Shown: positions 53,015-63,018 of the stretch, piece after piece
Position numbering within the stretch: the stretch's first letter is position 1
How the letters are laid out: the number at the start of each line of letters is the position of its first letter
Origin: SVEL01 sp017381055
GTDB lineage: Bacteria; Bacillota; Clostridia; Lachnospirales; Lachnospiraceae
Assembly: GCA_036307185.1 (NCBI GenBank)
Contig: JAXJYC010000064.1
Coordinates: 42,412-106,411 of the forward strand
Length of the DNA: 64,000 bases
Direction: 5' to 3'
Made by a program: the position numbers and the translations under genes
Notes under the pieces: model-generated
Told to the model about the DNA's origin: nothing
What the model saw: the letters and a program-made list of their open reading frames with translations, nothing else
Databases searched by the model: none

Positions 53015-53161
53015 CTATGCTGATAACTTCTTTCTTCCCTTTGCTCTTCTAGCAGCTAAAACCTTTCTTCCGTTAGCTGTTGCCATTCTCTTTCTGAAAC
53101 CGTGAACCTTAGCTCTTGATCTCTTCTTAGGATTAAATGTAAGTCCCATTGTTGTTCTCAT
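53015..53161 (-). CDS. rpmH: 50S ribosomal protein L34
   Basis: A 48-residue ribosomal protein: MRTTMGLTFNPKKRSRAKVH, then FRKRMATANGRKVLAARRAK and GRKKLSA. A strong AAGGAGGT stands eight bases upstream of ATG 53161. A second ATG (53149) would give the more common 44-residue length, but it has no ribosome-binding site. It is the first gene of the leftward operon from oriC. Confidence 0.96.
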   Translation of the reverse strand: MRTTMGLTFNPKKRSRAKVHGFRKRMATANGRKVLAARRAKGRKKLSA

Positions 53162-53270
53162 AAATGTGCACCTCCTTCTAAATCGAAATTATTATAAGGT
53201 AATATAATTCTTAATTCAATCATCTCTACATTATATATAGAAACAATTCATCTTAAAAGACACCGTGACT

Positions 53271-53299
53271 ATTATATTCAATATATTCCTTGTAGTCAA
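53271..53299 (-). promoter_or_regulatory. Promoter of the rpmH operon
   Basis: Minus strand: TTGACT (53294-53299), 17 bases, perfect TATAAT (53271-53276), giving a leader of about 100 bases before rpmH. Confidence 0.85.
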
Positions 53300-53331
53300 G
53301 CGGAAAATTCAATTTTTTCCTTATAAAAATT

Positions 53332-53630
53332 TTATCCACAATTCATATTTTTTAATATATTTACATAATCTTTTCCACATTTTGTGTATAACTTAGTGGA
53401 TAACTTACAGGTTTAATGTTTATAATTATTAAAGAATGTTGATTTTTAAAGGGTTATAGCTGTTGATACAGTTTACAGACAATTTGAATATATTTTACTA
53501 TAATTTCTAACCCTTTATTCTTTCCCCATACTTATCCACTTATCCACATTTTTATAACATATTTTAACATATACCCTATTTTAAAGAATTTGCGCTCCAT
53601 TTACACAATTATTTCACTTTTTTATACACC
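53332..53630. other. oriC: Replication origin oriC, upstream DnaA-box cluster
   Basis: The 620-base rpmH-dnaA gap has perfect DnaA boxes TTATCCACA at 53332-53340 and 53540-53548. Near matches are TTTTCCACA (53371), TTATCCACT (53532, overlapping the next box by one base) and TTATACACC (53622), with reverse-strand copies TGTGTATAA (53383) and AGTGGATAA (53395). Very AT-rich DNA follows at 53549-53600 and is a candidate unwinding element. Together with the second cluster behind dnaA this suggests a bipartite origin like that of B. subtilis. Confidence 0.88.
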
Positions 53631-53696
53631 TCTTTATAAGGTATATGTATGGATAATTTTAGTTGAAAATTTGGGCAAAATGAGATAAAATAATAC

Positions 53697-53745
53697 TATA
53701 ATTTCTCATAGTAGGCTTACTATGCCCTTTTGGGGATTATTCCCC
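53697..53745 (+). promoter_or_regulatory. dnaA -10 box and two leader hairpins
   Basis: TATAAT lies at 53697-53702; a good -35 is not evident. Just downstream come the hairpins CATAGTA/TACTATG (53707-53724) and GGGGA/TCCCC with a TTAT loop (53732-53745). Both would lie in the 5' UTR of dnaA. Confidence 0.55.
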
Positions 53746-53784
53746 TCAAATAGCGCCGTAAATGCGTAGAATTGGAGTTTTAAA

Positions 53785-55149
53785 ATGTTTGATTTAATTA
53801 ATGAAAAATGGGATGAGATTCTTGAAATTCTCAAAAAAGAACATGACATAATGGATGTATCCTTTAATACCTGGATTAAGCCATTAAAGATTCATTCCGT
53901 AGAAAATAATATTATTACACTTCTTATTCCTGATGATAATATAGGAGTTTCTTACCTTAATAAGAAGTATTACATTCCTCTTAAGGTTGTTATACAAGAA
54001 GTTACAGGACATGCTCTTGATATTGTTTTTTCTCATGAGAGTGATCTTAATAAGGTAGAAAAGGTTATAGCTTCCAATAAAGTCGTTTCTGATTCTCTTA
54101 ATGATAGAAAAGCTGAAGCTAACATTAATCCTAATTATACTTTTGACAATTTCGTAGTTGGTGGTAACAATAACTTCGCTCATGCTTATGCATTAGCAGT
54201 TGCCGAATCTCCTGCTGAGATGTATAATCCACTCTTTATTTATGGTGGTGTAGGTCTTGGTAAGACTCATCTTATGCATTCTATTGGAAATTTTATCTTA
54301 GATAAAAATCCTGATGCAAAGATAAGATGTGTTACTTCAGAAGTATTTACAAACGAAGTAATTGGAGCAATCAGAAGTGAAAACCAGTCTTCTATTGTAG
54401 AATTTAGAGATAAATATAGAAACCTTGACGTTCTTTTAATAGATGATATTCAGTTTATCATTGGTAAAGAGAGAAGCCAGGAAGAATTCTTCCATACCTT
54501 CAATACATTAAAAGAATCAAATAAGCAGATTGTTATATCTTCTGATAAACCTCCAAAGGATATTACTACATTAGAAGATAGATTAAAGTCTCGTTTTGAA
54601 ATGGGTCTTACAGTAGATATATCTGCACCAGATTATGAAACTCGTATGGCTATCCTTTCTAAGAAAGCTGAGTCAGAGGGTTATAATATAAATGAAGATA
54701 TTATTAAATACATTGCTTCTAATATTAAATCTAATATTAGAGAATTAGAAGGAGCACTCACTAAGATAGTTGCCTTCTCAAGGGTTTCAAAGAAACCTGT
54801 TGATGTAGAATTTGCAAAAGAGGTTCTTAAGGATATTATTTCCCCAGATGTTAATAAGGAAATAACTCCTAAGGCTATTATCAATATCGTAGCAGAACAT
54901 TTTAATATATCTCCTGCCGATATTGTTTCTAGAAAGAAGAGCCACAATATATCTCATCCAAGACAGATTGCTATGTATTTAATTAGAACTCTTACAGACA
55001 GTTCATTACAAACTATAAGTGCTGCTCTTCATAAAAAAGATCACACTACAGTAATGTATGCTATCGACAAGATATCTAATGAAATAGACTGTAATGAATC
55101 TACTAAAAACACAGTTGATATATTGATTAAGAAAATTAAACCTAATTAA
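53785..55149 (+). CDS. dnaA: Chromosomal replication initiator DnaA
   Basis: A 454-residue AAA+ initiator that binds the DnaA boxes on both sides of its own gene and unwinds oriC. Domain I (1-85, FNTWIKPLKIHSVENN) is followed by a short linker. Domain III has GGVGLGKT (154-161) and LLIDDIQFI. Domain IV ends with PRQIAMYLIRTLTDSSLQTI and KKDHTTVMYAIDKI, the DNA-binding signature. GGAG stands upstream of ATG 53785. Confidence 0.99.
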   Translation: MFDLINEKWDEILEILKKEHDIMDVSFNTWIKPLKIHSVENNIITLLIPDDNIGVSYLNKKYYIPLKVVIQEVTGHALDIVFSHESDLNKVEKVIASNKVVSDSLNDRKAEANINPNYTFDNFVVGGNNNFAHAYALAVAESPAEMYNPLFIYGGVGLGKTHLMHSIGNFILDKNPDAKIRCVTSEVFTNEVIGAIRSENQSSIVEFRDKYRNLDVLLIDDIQFIIGKERSQEEFFHTFNTLKESNKQIVISSDKPPKDITTLEDRLKSRFEMGLTVDISAPDYETRMAILSKKAESEGYNINEDIIKYIASNIKSNIRELEGALTKIVAFSRVSKKPVDVEFAKEVLKDIISPDVNKEITPKAIINIVAEHFNISPADIVSRKKSHNISHPRQIAMYLIRTLTDSSLQTISAALHKKDHTTVMYAIDKISNEIDCNESTKNTVDILIKKIKPN

Positions 55150-55204
55150 TATACATTATAATAGGAAGAAACTCATTACACAGTGTCAATTTTTACTATT
55201 ATAG

Positions 55205-55349
55205 TTATCCACTTTAAAGGATTTTTAATCCACATTTAATCTACTTTATACTATTTATTATTGTGGGTTATTTAGGATTAACTTATTTCATAAAATATGT
55301 GATGTTTATAACTTTAGAGTTATTAGATAGTTAATTTTAATTATCAACA
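55205..55349. other. Second DnaA-box cluster, dnaA-dnaN intergenic region
   Basis: The 373-base gap contains TTATCCACT (55205-55213), TAATCCACA (55226-55234), a weak TGTGGGTTA (55262) and TTATCAACA (55341-55349), in AT-rich DNA. A TATAAT at 55416-55421 may belong to the dnaN promoter. No ORF seen. Confidence 0.65.
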
Positions 55350-55522
55350 TATATTTTCAACTCCTCAAATCCTTTATTTATAAGGCTTTCAGAGGTTATA
55401 AACATTTTCACACCCTATAATATTAATACTACTAGAAAATATAATTATATATTTATATATGGTCCGCTCATAATGTGATTAACTTAAATTCACATGATTA
55501 CGGACAACGAAAGGAGTTTAAG

Positions 55523-56629
55523 ATGAAGCTTATATGTTCAAAGGCTAACTTAGTACAGGGAGTTAATATTGTTATGAAGGCTGTTCCTTCTAAAACAACT
55601 ATGGCGATATTAGAATGTATTCTTATAGACGCTACTACAAATGAAATTAAATTTACTGCTAACGATATGGAGTTAGGAATAGAAACTAAAATTGAAGGTG
55701 ACATTATATCAAAGGGTGTTGTTGCTCTTGATGCTAAAATCTTCTCTGAAATTGTTAGAAAGCTTCCTGATAACGAAGTATCTATTGAAACAGATGAAAA
55801 CTATAGAACAACTATTACATGTGAAAAGGCAGTATTTACTATTGCAGGTAAATCAGGAGAGGATTTCTCTTATCTACCAATGATAGAAAAGAATAAATTT
55901 ATATATCTTTCACAGTTTACATTAAAAGAAGTTATTAGACAGACTATATTCTCGATTGCAGATAATGACACAAATAAAATTATGACAGGTGAACTTTTTG
56001 AAGTTACTGGCAATGAATTAAAGGTTGTTTCATTAGATGGTCATAGAATATCTATTAGAAAGATTGAACTTAAAGATTCATTTGATGATATAAGTGTAAT
56101 TGTTCCAGGTAAGACATTAAATGAAATCAGTAAGATTTTATCTGGTGGAACAGAGGATGAAGTAAGAATATTCTTCACATCTAATCATATAGTATTTGAG
56201 TTTGATAAGACAGTAGTTGTTTCTAGATTGATTGAAGGAAAGTATTTTAATATTAATCAAATGCTTTCAAGTGATTATGAAACAAAGATTTCAATTAACA
56301 AAAAGGAATTTTTAAATTGTATTGATAGAGCTACTCTTCTTGTTAAGGAAGGAGATAAGAAACCAATTATTATTAATATTACAGATGGTGATTTAGAGCT
56401 TAAGATTACATCTGTAGTTGGTACTATGAATGAAAATATTGATATAGTTAAAGATGGTAAGGATATAATGATTGGATTTAATCCAAGATTCCTTATAGAT
56501 GCACTTAAGGTAATTGATGATGAAGAGATAAATATTTATCTTGTTAATCCTAAGGCTCCATGTTTCATCAAGGATGCTGAAGAAAAATATGTATATTTAA
56601 TTTTACCTGTAAACTTTAATGGAATGTAA
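55523..56629 (+). CDS. dnaN: DNA polymerase III sliding clamp (beta subunit)
   Basis: A 368-residue ring-forming clamp with the N-terminal MKLICSKANLVQGVNIVMKA and the closing YLILPVNFNGM, where the C-terminal residues line the protein-binding cleft. The start is set at ATG 55523 because AAAGGAG precedes it; the frame is open 16 codons upstream without a ribosome-binding site. It is followed 12 bases later by the S4-domain gene. Confidence 0.98.
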   Translation: MKLICSKANLVQGVNIVMKAVPSKTTMAILECILIDATTNEIKFTANDMELGIETKIEGDIISKGVVALDAKIFSEIVRKLPDNEVSIETDENYRTTITCEKAVFTIAGKSGEDFSYLPMIEKNKFIYLSQFTLKEVIRQTIFSIADNDTNKIMTGELFEVTGNELKVVSLDGHRISIRKIELKDSFDDISVIVPGKTLNEISKILSGGTEDEVRIFFTSNHIVFEFDKTVVVSRLIEGKYFNINQMLSSDYETKISINKKEFLNCIDRATLLVKEGDKKPIIINITDGDLELKITSVVGTMNENIDIVKDGKDIMIGFNPRFLIDALKVIDDEEINIYLVNPKAPCFIKDAEEKYVYLILPVNFNGM

Positions 56630-56641
56630 GATGGAGGCATC

Positions 56642-56851
56642 ATGGAAGAGATAGTTTTAAGAGATGATTTTATTAAATTAGGTCAAGCTTTAAAGGCTGC
56701 TGGTTTAGTAGAATCAGGTGTAGAAGCCAAAATTGTAATTCAGAATGGTGAAGTTAAGGTTAATGGTGTAACTGAAACTCAGAGAGGCAAGAAGCTTTAT
56801 GATGGAGATATAGTTACATTTGATAGAGATGAAATAAAAATAGTAAAATAA
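56642..56851 (+). CDS. yaaA: S4-domain RNA-binding protein YaaA
   Basis: A 69-residue single S4 domain (FIKLGQALKAAGLVESGVEA, then VKVNGVTETQRGKKLYDGD). It is found between dnaN and recF in most Firmicutes. RNA binding is known for S4 domains; the exact target is not established. GGAGG precedes ATG 56642. Confidence 0.95.
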   Translation: MEEIVLRDDFIKLGQALKAAGLVESGVEAKIVIQNGEVKVNGVTETQRGKKLYDGDIVTFDRDEIKIVK

Positions 56852-56863
56852 AGCTGGTGAAGG

Positions 56864-57967
56864 ATGTATATTAAATCTTTAGAACTTAACAATTACAGAA
56901 ATTATGATAACTTATCTATTGAGTTTGAAAGAGGAACTAATATTCTCTATGGGAATAATGCTCAAGGAAAAACTAATATATTAGAATCTATCTATGTGGC
57001 TAGTACAACTAAGTCACATAGGGGAAGTAAAGATAGAGAGATAATTAATTTTGAAAAAGATGAAGCTCATATAAAGGCCACAGTTATGAAAAAAGATGTG
57101 CCTATAAGAATTGATATACACCTTAAGAAAAATAAATCTAAAGGAATAGCCATAAATGGAATTCCTATAAGAAAAGCCAGTGAACTATTTGGAGTTCTAA
57201 ATGTTGTATTCTTCTCGCCAGAGGATTTAAATATTATAAAAAATGGTCCTGCTGAAAGAAGAAGATTTATAGATTTAGAATTATGTCAGTTAGATAAAAT
57301 ATATGTGCATAACCTTGTTAATTATAATAAAATTGTGAATCAAAGAAATAAATTACTTAGAGATTTAGGATTTAATTATGATAAAGAGTTGGTATCTACA
57401 TTGGATATATGGGATATGCAACTAGCAGATTATGGAGCGAAGATTATTACAAGAAGAAATCAATTTATTGATGAGATAAATGAAATAATCTACGGAATAC
57501 ATAGAAATATAACAAACGGTAAAGAAGAATTAATAGTTAGGTATGAACCAAATATTACCGGAAATAATATTTATGAAGAGCTCGTTAGAAGCAGAGATAA
57601 AGATTTAAAGCTAAAAACAACATCAGTTGGTCCTCATAGAGATGACATTAGCTTTTTAAATAAAAAAATAGACATTAGAAAGTTTGGAAGTCAGGGTCAA
57701 CAAAGAACAGCTGCACTTTCACTTAAATTGTCAGAGATAGAACTAGTAAAGAGCATAATAAAGGATACACCAATATTATTGCTTGATGATGTTTTATCAG
57801 AGCTAGATAGTAACAGACAGAGACATCTTCTTGGTAATCTTTATAATGTGCAGACTATAATTACCTGTACAGGTTTAGATGAATTTGTTGAAAACAGATT
57901 TAATATAGACAACATTTACAAGGTTGTAGAAGGAACAGTAGAAAGGAGTCAAAATGGTAGACAATAG
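56864..57967 (+). CDS. recF: DNA replication and repair protein RecF
   Basis: A 367-residue SMC-like ATPase that loads RecA at single-stranded gaps. Walker A is GNNAQGKT (30-37). The signature region is KFGSQGQQRTAALSLKL and Walker B is PILLLDDVLSELD. The 3' end overlaps gyrB by 14 bases, so the two are translationally coupled. Confidence 0.98.
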   Translation: MYIKSLELNNYRNYDNLSIEFERGTNILYGNNAQGKTNILESIYVASTTKSHRGSKDREIINFEKDEAHIKATVMKKDVPIRIDIHLKKNKSKGIAINGIPIRKASELFGVLNVVFFSPEDLNIIKNGPAERRRFIDLELCQLDKIYVHNLVNYNKIVNQRNKLLRDLGFNYDKELVSTLDIWDMQLADYGAKIITRRNQFIDEINEIIYGIHRNITNGKEELIVRYEPNITGNNIYEELVRSRDKDLKLKTTSVGPHRDDISFLNKKIDIRKFGSQGQQRTAALSLKLSEIELVKSIIKDTPILLLDDVLSELDSNRQRHLLGNLYNVQTIITCTGLDEFVENRFNIDNIYKVVEGTVERSQNGRQ

Positions 57968-59882
57968 TAAAGAAAATTACGGTGGAGATCAGATTCAGAT
58001 ATTAGAGGGTCTTGAAGCTGTAAGAAAAAGACCTGGTATGTACATAGGAAGTACTTCATCAAGAGGTTTACATCATCTTGTATATGAGATAGTGGATAAC
58101 TCAGTAGACGAAGCTCTTGCAGGTTTTTGTAATACCATTGATGTTCAGATTAATTCAGATAATTCAATTACTGTAAAGGATAATGGTCGAGGAATTCCTG
58201 TTCAGATTAATACAAAAACAGGTAGACCAGCAGTAGAAGTAGTATTTACTGTTCTTCATGCAGGTGGAAAATTTGGTGGAGGAGCCTATAAAGTATCAGG
58301 TGGTCTTCATGGAGTAGGTGCATCAGTTGTTAATGCTTTATCTACATGGCTTGAAGTAAAGGTTTACAATGGTGGAAATATTTATTTCCAGCGTTATGAA
58401 CGTGGAAAAATTATGAATGATTTGAAGGTAATTGGTCAATGTGATCCTGAGGTAACAGGTACAGAGGTTACATTCTTACCAGATCCAGAAATATTTGAAG
58501 ATACTGTATACGATTATAATATCTTAAAAACACGTCTTAGAGAAACTGCATTCTTAACAAAAGGAATAAAGATTATTCTTAGAGATGACAGAGAAGAAAA
58601 GATTGAGAAAACATTCCATTATGAAGGTGGTATTAAGGAATTTGTTACTTACTTAAACAAAGGAAAGACACCTTTATATGATAGTGTTATATATTGTGAA
58701 GGAACTCACAATGATGTATATGTTGAGGTTTCATTACAGCATAATGATGGTTATACAGAAAATGTATATAGCTTTGTTAATAATATTGTTACTCCAGAAG
58801 GTGGTACACATCTTGAAGGATTTAGAAGAGCTCTTACAAAGACATTTAATGATTATGCAAGAAGTAAGAAGCTTCTTAAAGATACAGAGCAAAATCTTTC
58901 AGGTGAAGATATAAGAGAAGGTCTTACAGCAATTATTAGTGTTAAGATTGGTGAGCCACAGTTTGAAGGACAGACAAAGCAGAAGCTTGGAAATTCTGAA
59001 GCAAGAGCAGCTGTAGAAAATACTGTAAGTGAGCAGCTTACATATTTCCTTGAGCAGAATCCTTCAGTTGCTAGAACAATTTGTGAAAAGTCTATCTTAG
59101 CTCAGCGTGCAAGAGAGGCAGCTAGAAAGGCTAGAGATCTTACAAGAAAGACTAAGTCTGCACTTGAGGATAATGGTCTTCCAGGTAAGCTTGCGGATTG
59201 TTCAGATAAAAATCCAGCTAATTGTGAAATTTACATAGTAGAGGGAGATTCCGCTGGTGGTTCTGCTAAGACAGCAAGAGATAGAGCTACTCAGGCCATT
59301 CTTCCACTTAGAGGAAAGATATTAAATGTTGAAAAGGCTAGAATAGATAGAGTACTTGGAAATGAAGAAATTAAAGCTATGATTACAGCCTTTGGTACAG
59401 GCATCTATGATGATTTTGATATTTCTAAGTTAAGATATCATAAGATTATTATTATGACTGATGCCGATGTAGACGGTGCTCATATAGCAACATTACTTTT
59501 AACATTTATTTATAGATTTATGCCAGATCTTATTAAGCAGGGATATGTATATCTTGCAACACCACCTCTTTATCAGATAGCTAAGAATAAAAAGGTATGG
59601 TATGCATATAGTGACGAAGAATTAAATTCTATTCTTACAGAAATTGGTAGAGATGGTAATAATAAGATTCAGCGTTACAAAGGTCTTGGAGAAATGGATG
59701 CAGATCAGTTATGGGAGACAACAATGGATCCTAAGACAAGAATTTTAAAGAAGATTATGATTGATGATACAATGCAGTCAGAAATAGATCTTACATTTAC
59801 AACACTTATGGGTGATCAGGTAGAACCTAGAAGAGAATTTATTGAAGCAAATGCTAAGTTTGTACAGAACTTAGACATTTAG
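57954..59882 (+). CDS. gyrB: DNA gyrase subunit B
   Basis: A 642-residue ATPase subunit of gyrase. It has a GHKL ATP site (YEIVDNSVDEALAG, KDNGRGIPV, GGLHGVGASVVNAL) and the Toprim domain with EGDSAGGSA and DADVDGAHI, followed by the GyrA-interacting tail (RYKGLGEMDADQLWETTMDP). AAAGGAG precedes ATG 57954, inside the end of recF. Confidence 0.99.
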   Translation: MVDNSKENYGGDQIQILEGLEAVRKRPGMYIGSTSSRGLHHLVYEIVDNSVDEALAGFCNTIDVQINSDNSITVKDNGRGIPVQINTKTGRPAVEVVFTVLHAGGKFGGGAYKVSGGLHGVGASVVNALSTWLEVKVYNGGNIYFQRYERGKIMNDLKVIGQCDPEVTGTEVTFLPDPEIFEDTVYDYNILKTRLRETAFLTKGIKIILRDDREEKIEKTFHYEGGIKEFVTYLNKGKTPLYDSVIYCEGTHNDVYVEVSLQHNDGYTENVYSFVNNIVTPEGGTHLEGFRRALTKTFNDYARSKKLLKDTEQNLSGEDIREGLTAIISVKIGEPQFEGQTKQKLGNSEARAAVENTVSEQLTYFLEQNPSVARTICEKSILAQRAREAARKARDLTRKTKSALEDNGLPGKLADCSDKNPANCEIYIVEGDSAGGSAKTARDRATQAILPLRGKILNVEKARIDRVLGNEEIKAMITAFGTGIYDDFDISKLRYHKIIIMTDADVDGAHIATLLLTFIYRFMPDLIKQGYVYLATPPLYQIAKNKKVWYAYSDEELNSILTEIGRDGNNKIQRYKGLGEMDADQLWETTMDPKTRILKKIMIDDTMQSEIDLTFTTLMGDQVEPRREFIEANAKFVQNLDI

Positions 59883-59978
59883 GAATCAAATAATGTTAAG
59901 GATTGTGAGAGTGTGAAGTATATAACAATCCGATGAATCCGAAAGAATTAATCAGAAATCAGAAAGGAAATTATAAAT

Positions 59979-62534
59979 ATGGATGAACATATCTTTGATA
60001 AAATCCATGAAGTGGATTTAAAAGATACAATGGAAAAATCATACATAGATTATGCCATGAGTGTTATTGCAGCTCGTGCATTACCTGATGTAAGAGATGG
60101 TCTTAAGCCAGTTCAAAGAAGAATATTATTCTCTATGATAGAGCTTAATAATGGTCCAGATAAGCCACATCGTAAGTGTGCTCGTATCGTCGGTGATACA
60201 ATGGGTAAGTACCATCCACATGGAGATAGCTCTATTTATGGTGCGTTAGTTAATATGGCACAGGAGTGGTCAACACGTTGTGTTCTTGTAGATGGACATG
60301 GAAACTTTGGTTCTGTGGACGGAGATGGCGCTGCTGCTATGCGATATACAGAAGCACGATTATCAAAACTTTCAATGGAGATGCTTGCTGATATTAATAA
60401 AAACACAGTAGATTTTATTCCAAACTTTGATGAGACAGAAAAGGAGCCAACTGTATTACCAGCTAGATTTCCTAACCTTTTAGTAAATGGAACAAATGGT
60501 ATTGCTGTTGGTATGGCTACAAATATTCCACCTCATAACTTAAGAGAGGTTATAGCTGCAGTAGTAAAGATAATAGATAATTCAATAGAAGAAGACAGGG
60601 CAACAACTATTGAAGAGATTCTTCAGATTGTTAAGGGACCAGATTTCCCAACAGGAGGAGAAATATTAGGTACTCGAGGAATAGAAGAGGCATATAGAAC
60701 AGGTAGAGGTAAAGTAAGAGTTCGTGCTATTACCAATATCGAGCCAATGGATAATGGTAAGAATAGAATTATTGTTACTGAGCTTCCATATATGGTAAAT
60801 AAGGCTAGACTTATTGAGAAAATAGCAGAATTAGTTAAAGATAAGAAGATAGATGGAATTACAGCTCTTAGAGATGAGTCTAACAAGGACGGAATGAGAA
60901 TTGTAATTGAGCTTCGTAGAGATGTTAATCCAAATGTAATACTTAATCATTTATATAAACATACTCAGCTTCAGGATACATTTGGTGTAATTATGCTTGC
61001 TCTTGTAAATGGAGAACCTAAGGTATTAAATCTTTGTGATATGCTTGATAATTACCTTCTTCATCAGAAGGATGTAGTTACAAGAAGAACACAGTATGAT
61101 TTAAATAAGGCTGAAGAGAGAGCTCATATATTAAAAGGACTTCTTATAGCACTTGATAATATTGATGAAGTTATTAAAATAATTCGTGGATCAAGAACAA
61201 CACAGGATGCAAAGAATGCATTATGTGAAAGATTTGAATTAACAGAAGTTCAAGCTCAGGCTATTGTAGATATGAGACTTCGTACATTGACAGGCTTAGC
61301 TAGAGAAGACTTAGAAGCAGAATATGCAGAGCTCATGAAAACAATAGATTACTTAAAGGGAATTCTTAGTGATGAGAAGAAACTTCTTGGAGTAATTAGA
61401 GAAGAAATATTAGTAATTTCAGATAAGTATGGTGATGATAGAAGAACATCAATTGGATATGATGAGTTTGATATTACTATGGAAGACTTAATTCCAAATG
61501 AGAATACAGTTATCGCTATGACAAATCTTGGATATATCAAGAGAATGACTGTAGATAACTTCAAGGCTCAGCACCATGGAGGAAAAGGAATTAAGGGAAT
61601 TCAGACAATAGCAGATGACTATACAACTGATTTACTTATGACTACAACTCATAACTATATTATGTTTATAACAAATATGGGAAGAGCATATAGACTAAAG
61701 GCGTATGAAATTCCAGAAGCAGGAAGAACTGCTAGAGGAACAGCTATAATTAATCTTATTCAGTTACAGCCAGGAGAAAAGATTAGCGCAATGCTTCCTA
61801 TCAAGGAATATACGGAGAATAAGTATATTGTAATGGCTACAAAAAATGGTACAGTTAAGAGAACACCTCTTGATGAATACAAGAACATGAGAAAAACAGG
61901 TCTTATAGCTATTACATTAAGAGATGATGATGAGCTTATTGAGGCAAAGACAGCATATGCTGAAGATAATATTATCTTCGTTACAAAACATGGTCAGTGT
62001 ATTAAGTTCGCTGTAGAAGATGTAAGAGAAACAGGTAGAAGCTCAATAGGTGTAAGAGGTATTAATCTTACAGCTAACGATGAGGTTGTAGGAATGCAGC
62101 TTGAAAAGCAGGGTGATTCACTTCTTATAGTATCTGAAAAGGGTATGGGTAAGAGAACTGCTGTTGAAGAGTTTACAATTCAAAGAAGAGGCGGAAAAGG
62201 TGTTAAGTGTTACAAGATTAACGAGAAGACAGGAAATGTTGTAGGAGTTAAGGCTGTAACAGACGAAAGCGAAATAATGATGATAACAACAGAAGGTGTT
62301 ATTATTCAGTTCGAGGTAAAAGATATATCTGTAATAGGAAGAAATACATCAGGAGTTAGACTTATGAATCTTGATAAGAATAGTGATGTTATTATTTCAA
62401 GTATTGCAAAGGTAAGATCTAATCCAGAGACAAGTAATCCAGGAGAGATAGTTGAATTAACAGAAGCTACCGAAGGAGATAATATATCAACAGAAGTAGT
62501 TGTTGAAGAAGCTGAGACACCAGCACAAGAATAA
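59979..62534 (+). CDS. gyrA: DNA gyrase subunit A
   Basis: An 851-residue cleavage subunit. The catalytic Tyr123 is in AAMRYTEARLS. The quinolone-determining region reads KYHPHGDSSIYGALVNMAQ: Ser84 corresponds to E. coli Ser83, and Gly88 stands at E. coli Asp87. The GyrA box QRRGGKG (about residue 736) lies in the C-terminal DNA-wrapping beta-pinwheel. An acidic tail ends the protein. A 96-base spacer with a 7-bp hairpin (GGATTGT/ACAATCC, 59900-59931) separates it from gyrB. Confidence 0.99.
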   Translation: MDEHIFDKIHEVDLKDTMEKSYIDYAMSVIAARALPDVRDGLKPVQRRILFSMIELNNGPDKPHRKCARIVGDTMGKYHPHGDSSIYGALVNMAQEWSTRCVLVDGHGNFGSVDGDGAAAMRYTEARLSKLSMEMLADINKNTVDFIPNFDETEKEPTVLPARFPNLLVNGTNGIAVGMATNIPPHNLREVIAAVVKIIDNSIEEDRATTIEEILQIVKGPDFPTGGEILGTRGIEEAYRTGRGKVRVRAITNIEPMDNGKNRIIVTELPYMVNKARLIEKIAELVKDKKIDGITALRDESNKDGMRIVIELRRDVNPNVILNHLYKHTQLQDTFGVIMLALVNGEPKVLNLCDMLDNYLLHQKDVVTRRTQYDLNKAEERAHILKGLLIALDNIDEVIKIIRGSRTTQDAKNALCERFELTEVQAQAIVDMRLRTLTGLAREDLEAEYAELMKTIDYLKGILSDEKKLLGVIREEILVISDKYGDDRRTSIGYDEFDITMEDLIPNENTVIAMTNLGYIKRMTVDNFKAQHHGGKGIKGIQTIADDYTTDLLMTTTHNYIMFITNMGRAYRLKAYEIPEAGRTARGTAIINLIQLQPGEKISAMLPIKEYTENKYIVMATKNGTVKRTPLDEYKNMRKTGLIAITLRDDDELIEAKTAYAEDNIIFVTKHGQCIKFAVEDVRETGRSSIGVRGINLTANDEVVGMQLEKQGDSLLIVSEKGMGKRTAVEEFTIQRRGGKGVKCYKINEKTGNVVGVKAVTDESEIMMITTEGVIIQFEVKDISVIGRNTSGVRLMNLDKNSDVIISSIAKVRSNPETSNPGEIVELTEATEGDNISTEVVVEEAETPAQE

Positions 62535-62540
62535 ATAAAT

Positions 62541-62598
62541 AAGGCTATTAGAATAAAAACTAAGAAATAGTTAATAATATTCTAATAGCCTTTTTATT
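62541..62598 (+). terminator. Rho-independent terminator after gyrA
   Basis: AAGGCTATTAGAAT (62541-62554) pairs perfectly with ATTCTAATAGCCTT (62579-62592), followed by a T-rich tract. Confidence 0.9.
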
Positions 62599-62646
62599 AT
62601 ATAGTATATAACCATCTGAGTTAGAGTTATATTGTTATAAAAGTAA

Positions 62647-62675
62647 TTGACAAAAATGTAATGCTTTAGTATAAT
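62647..62675 (+). promoter_or_regulatory. Consensus promoter of tRNA-Ser
   Basis: Perfect TTGACA (62647-62652), 17 bases, perfect TATAAT (62670-62675). Leader of about 60 bases. Confidence 0.92.
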
Positions 62676-62741
62676 ACATTTGTTCGTCACTTTTGATGAA
62701 TACAAATAAATATGTCACATTCAAATGAATGTGTAGAATTC

Positions 62742-62829
62742 GGAGAAATACTCAAGAGGCCGAAGAGGCGCCCCTGCTAAGGGTGTAGGTCGGGCAACCG
62801 GCGCGAGGGTTCAAATCCCTCTTTCTCCG
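62742..62829 (+). tRNA. tRNA-Ser (anticodon GCT)
   Basis: An 88-nt class II tRNA. The acceptor is GGAGAAA/TTTCTCC with discriminator G. The anticodon stem CGCCC/GGGTG (one wobble) encloses CTGCTAA with anticodon GCT. The long variable arm has GGTCGGGCAACCGGC pairing, and the T loop is TTCAAAT. CCA is not encoded. Confidence 0.97.
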
Positions 62830-62834
62830 CTAAG

Positions 62835-62866
62835 AAAACTCACTGATATTCAGTGAGTTTTTTTTA
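62835..62866 (+). terminator. Rho-independent terminator of tRNA-Ser
   Basis: AAAACTCACTGA (62835-62846) and TCAGTGAGTTTT (62850-62861) form a perfect 12-bp stem with a 3-base loop, continuing into T. Confidence 0.93.
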
Positions 62867-63018
62867 TAAAAATCTCATTAATAATCAACTATACATTCTT
62901 TTTTATTATTATTTTAGGATAAAGGTTAAGGGATTTTTTATAATTAGAGTTATTAATAAAAAGTAACTATCTAAGTACAAATTCATATAATAATAATGTA
63001 TAAATTAGATGAGGTATT

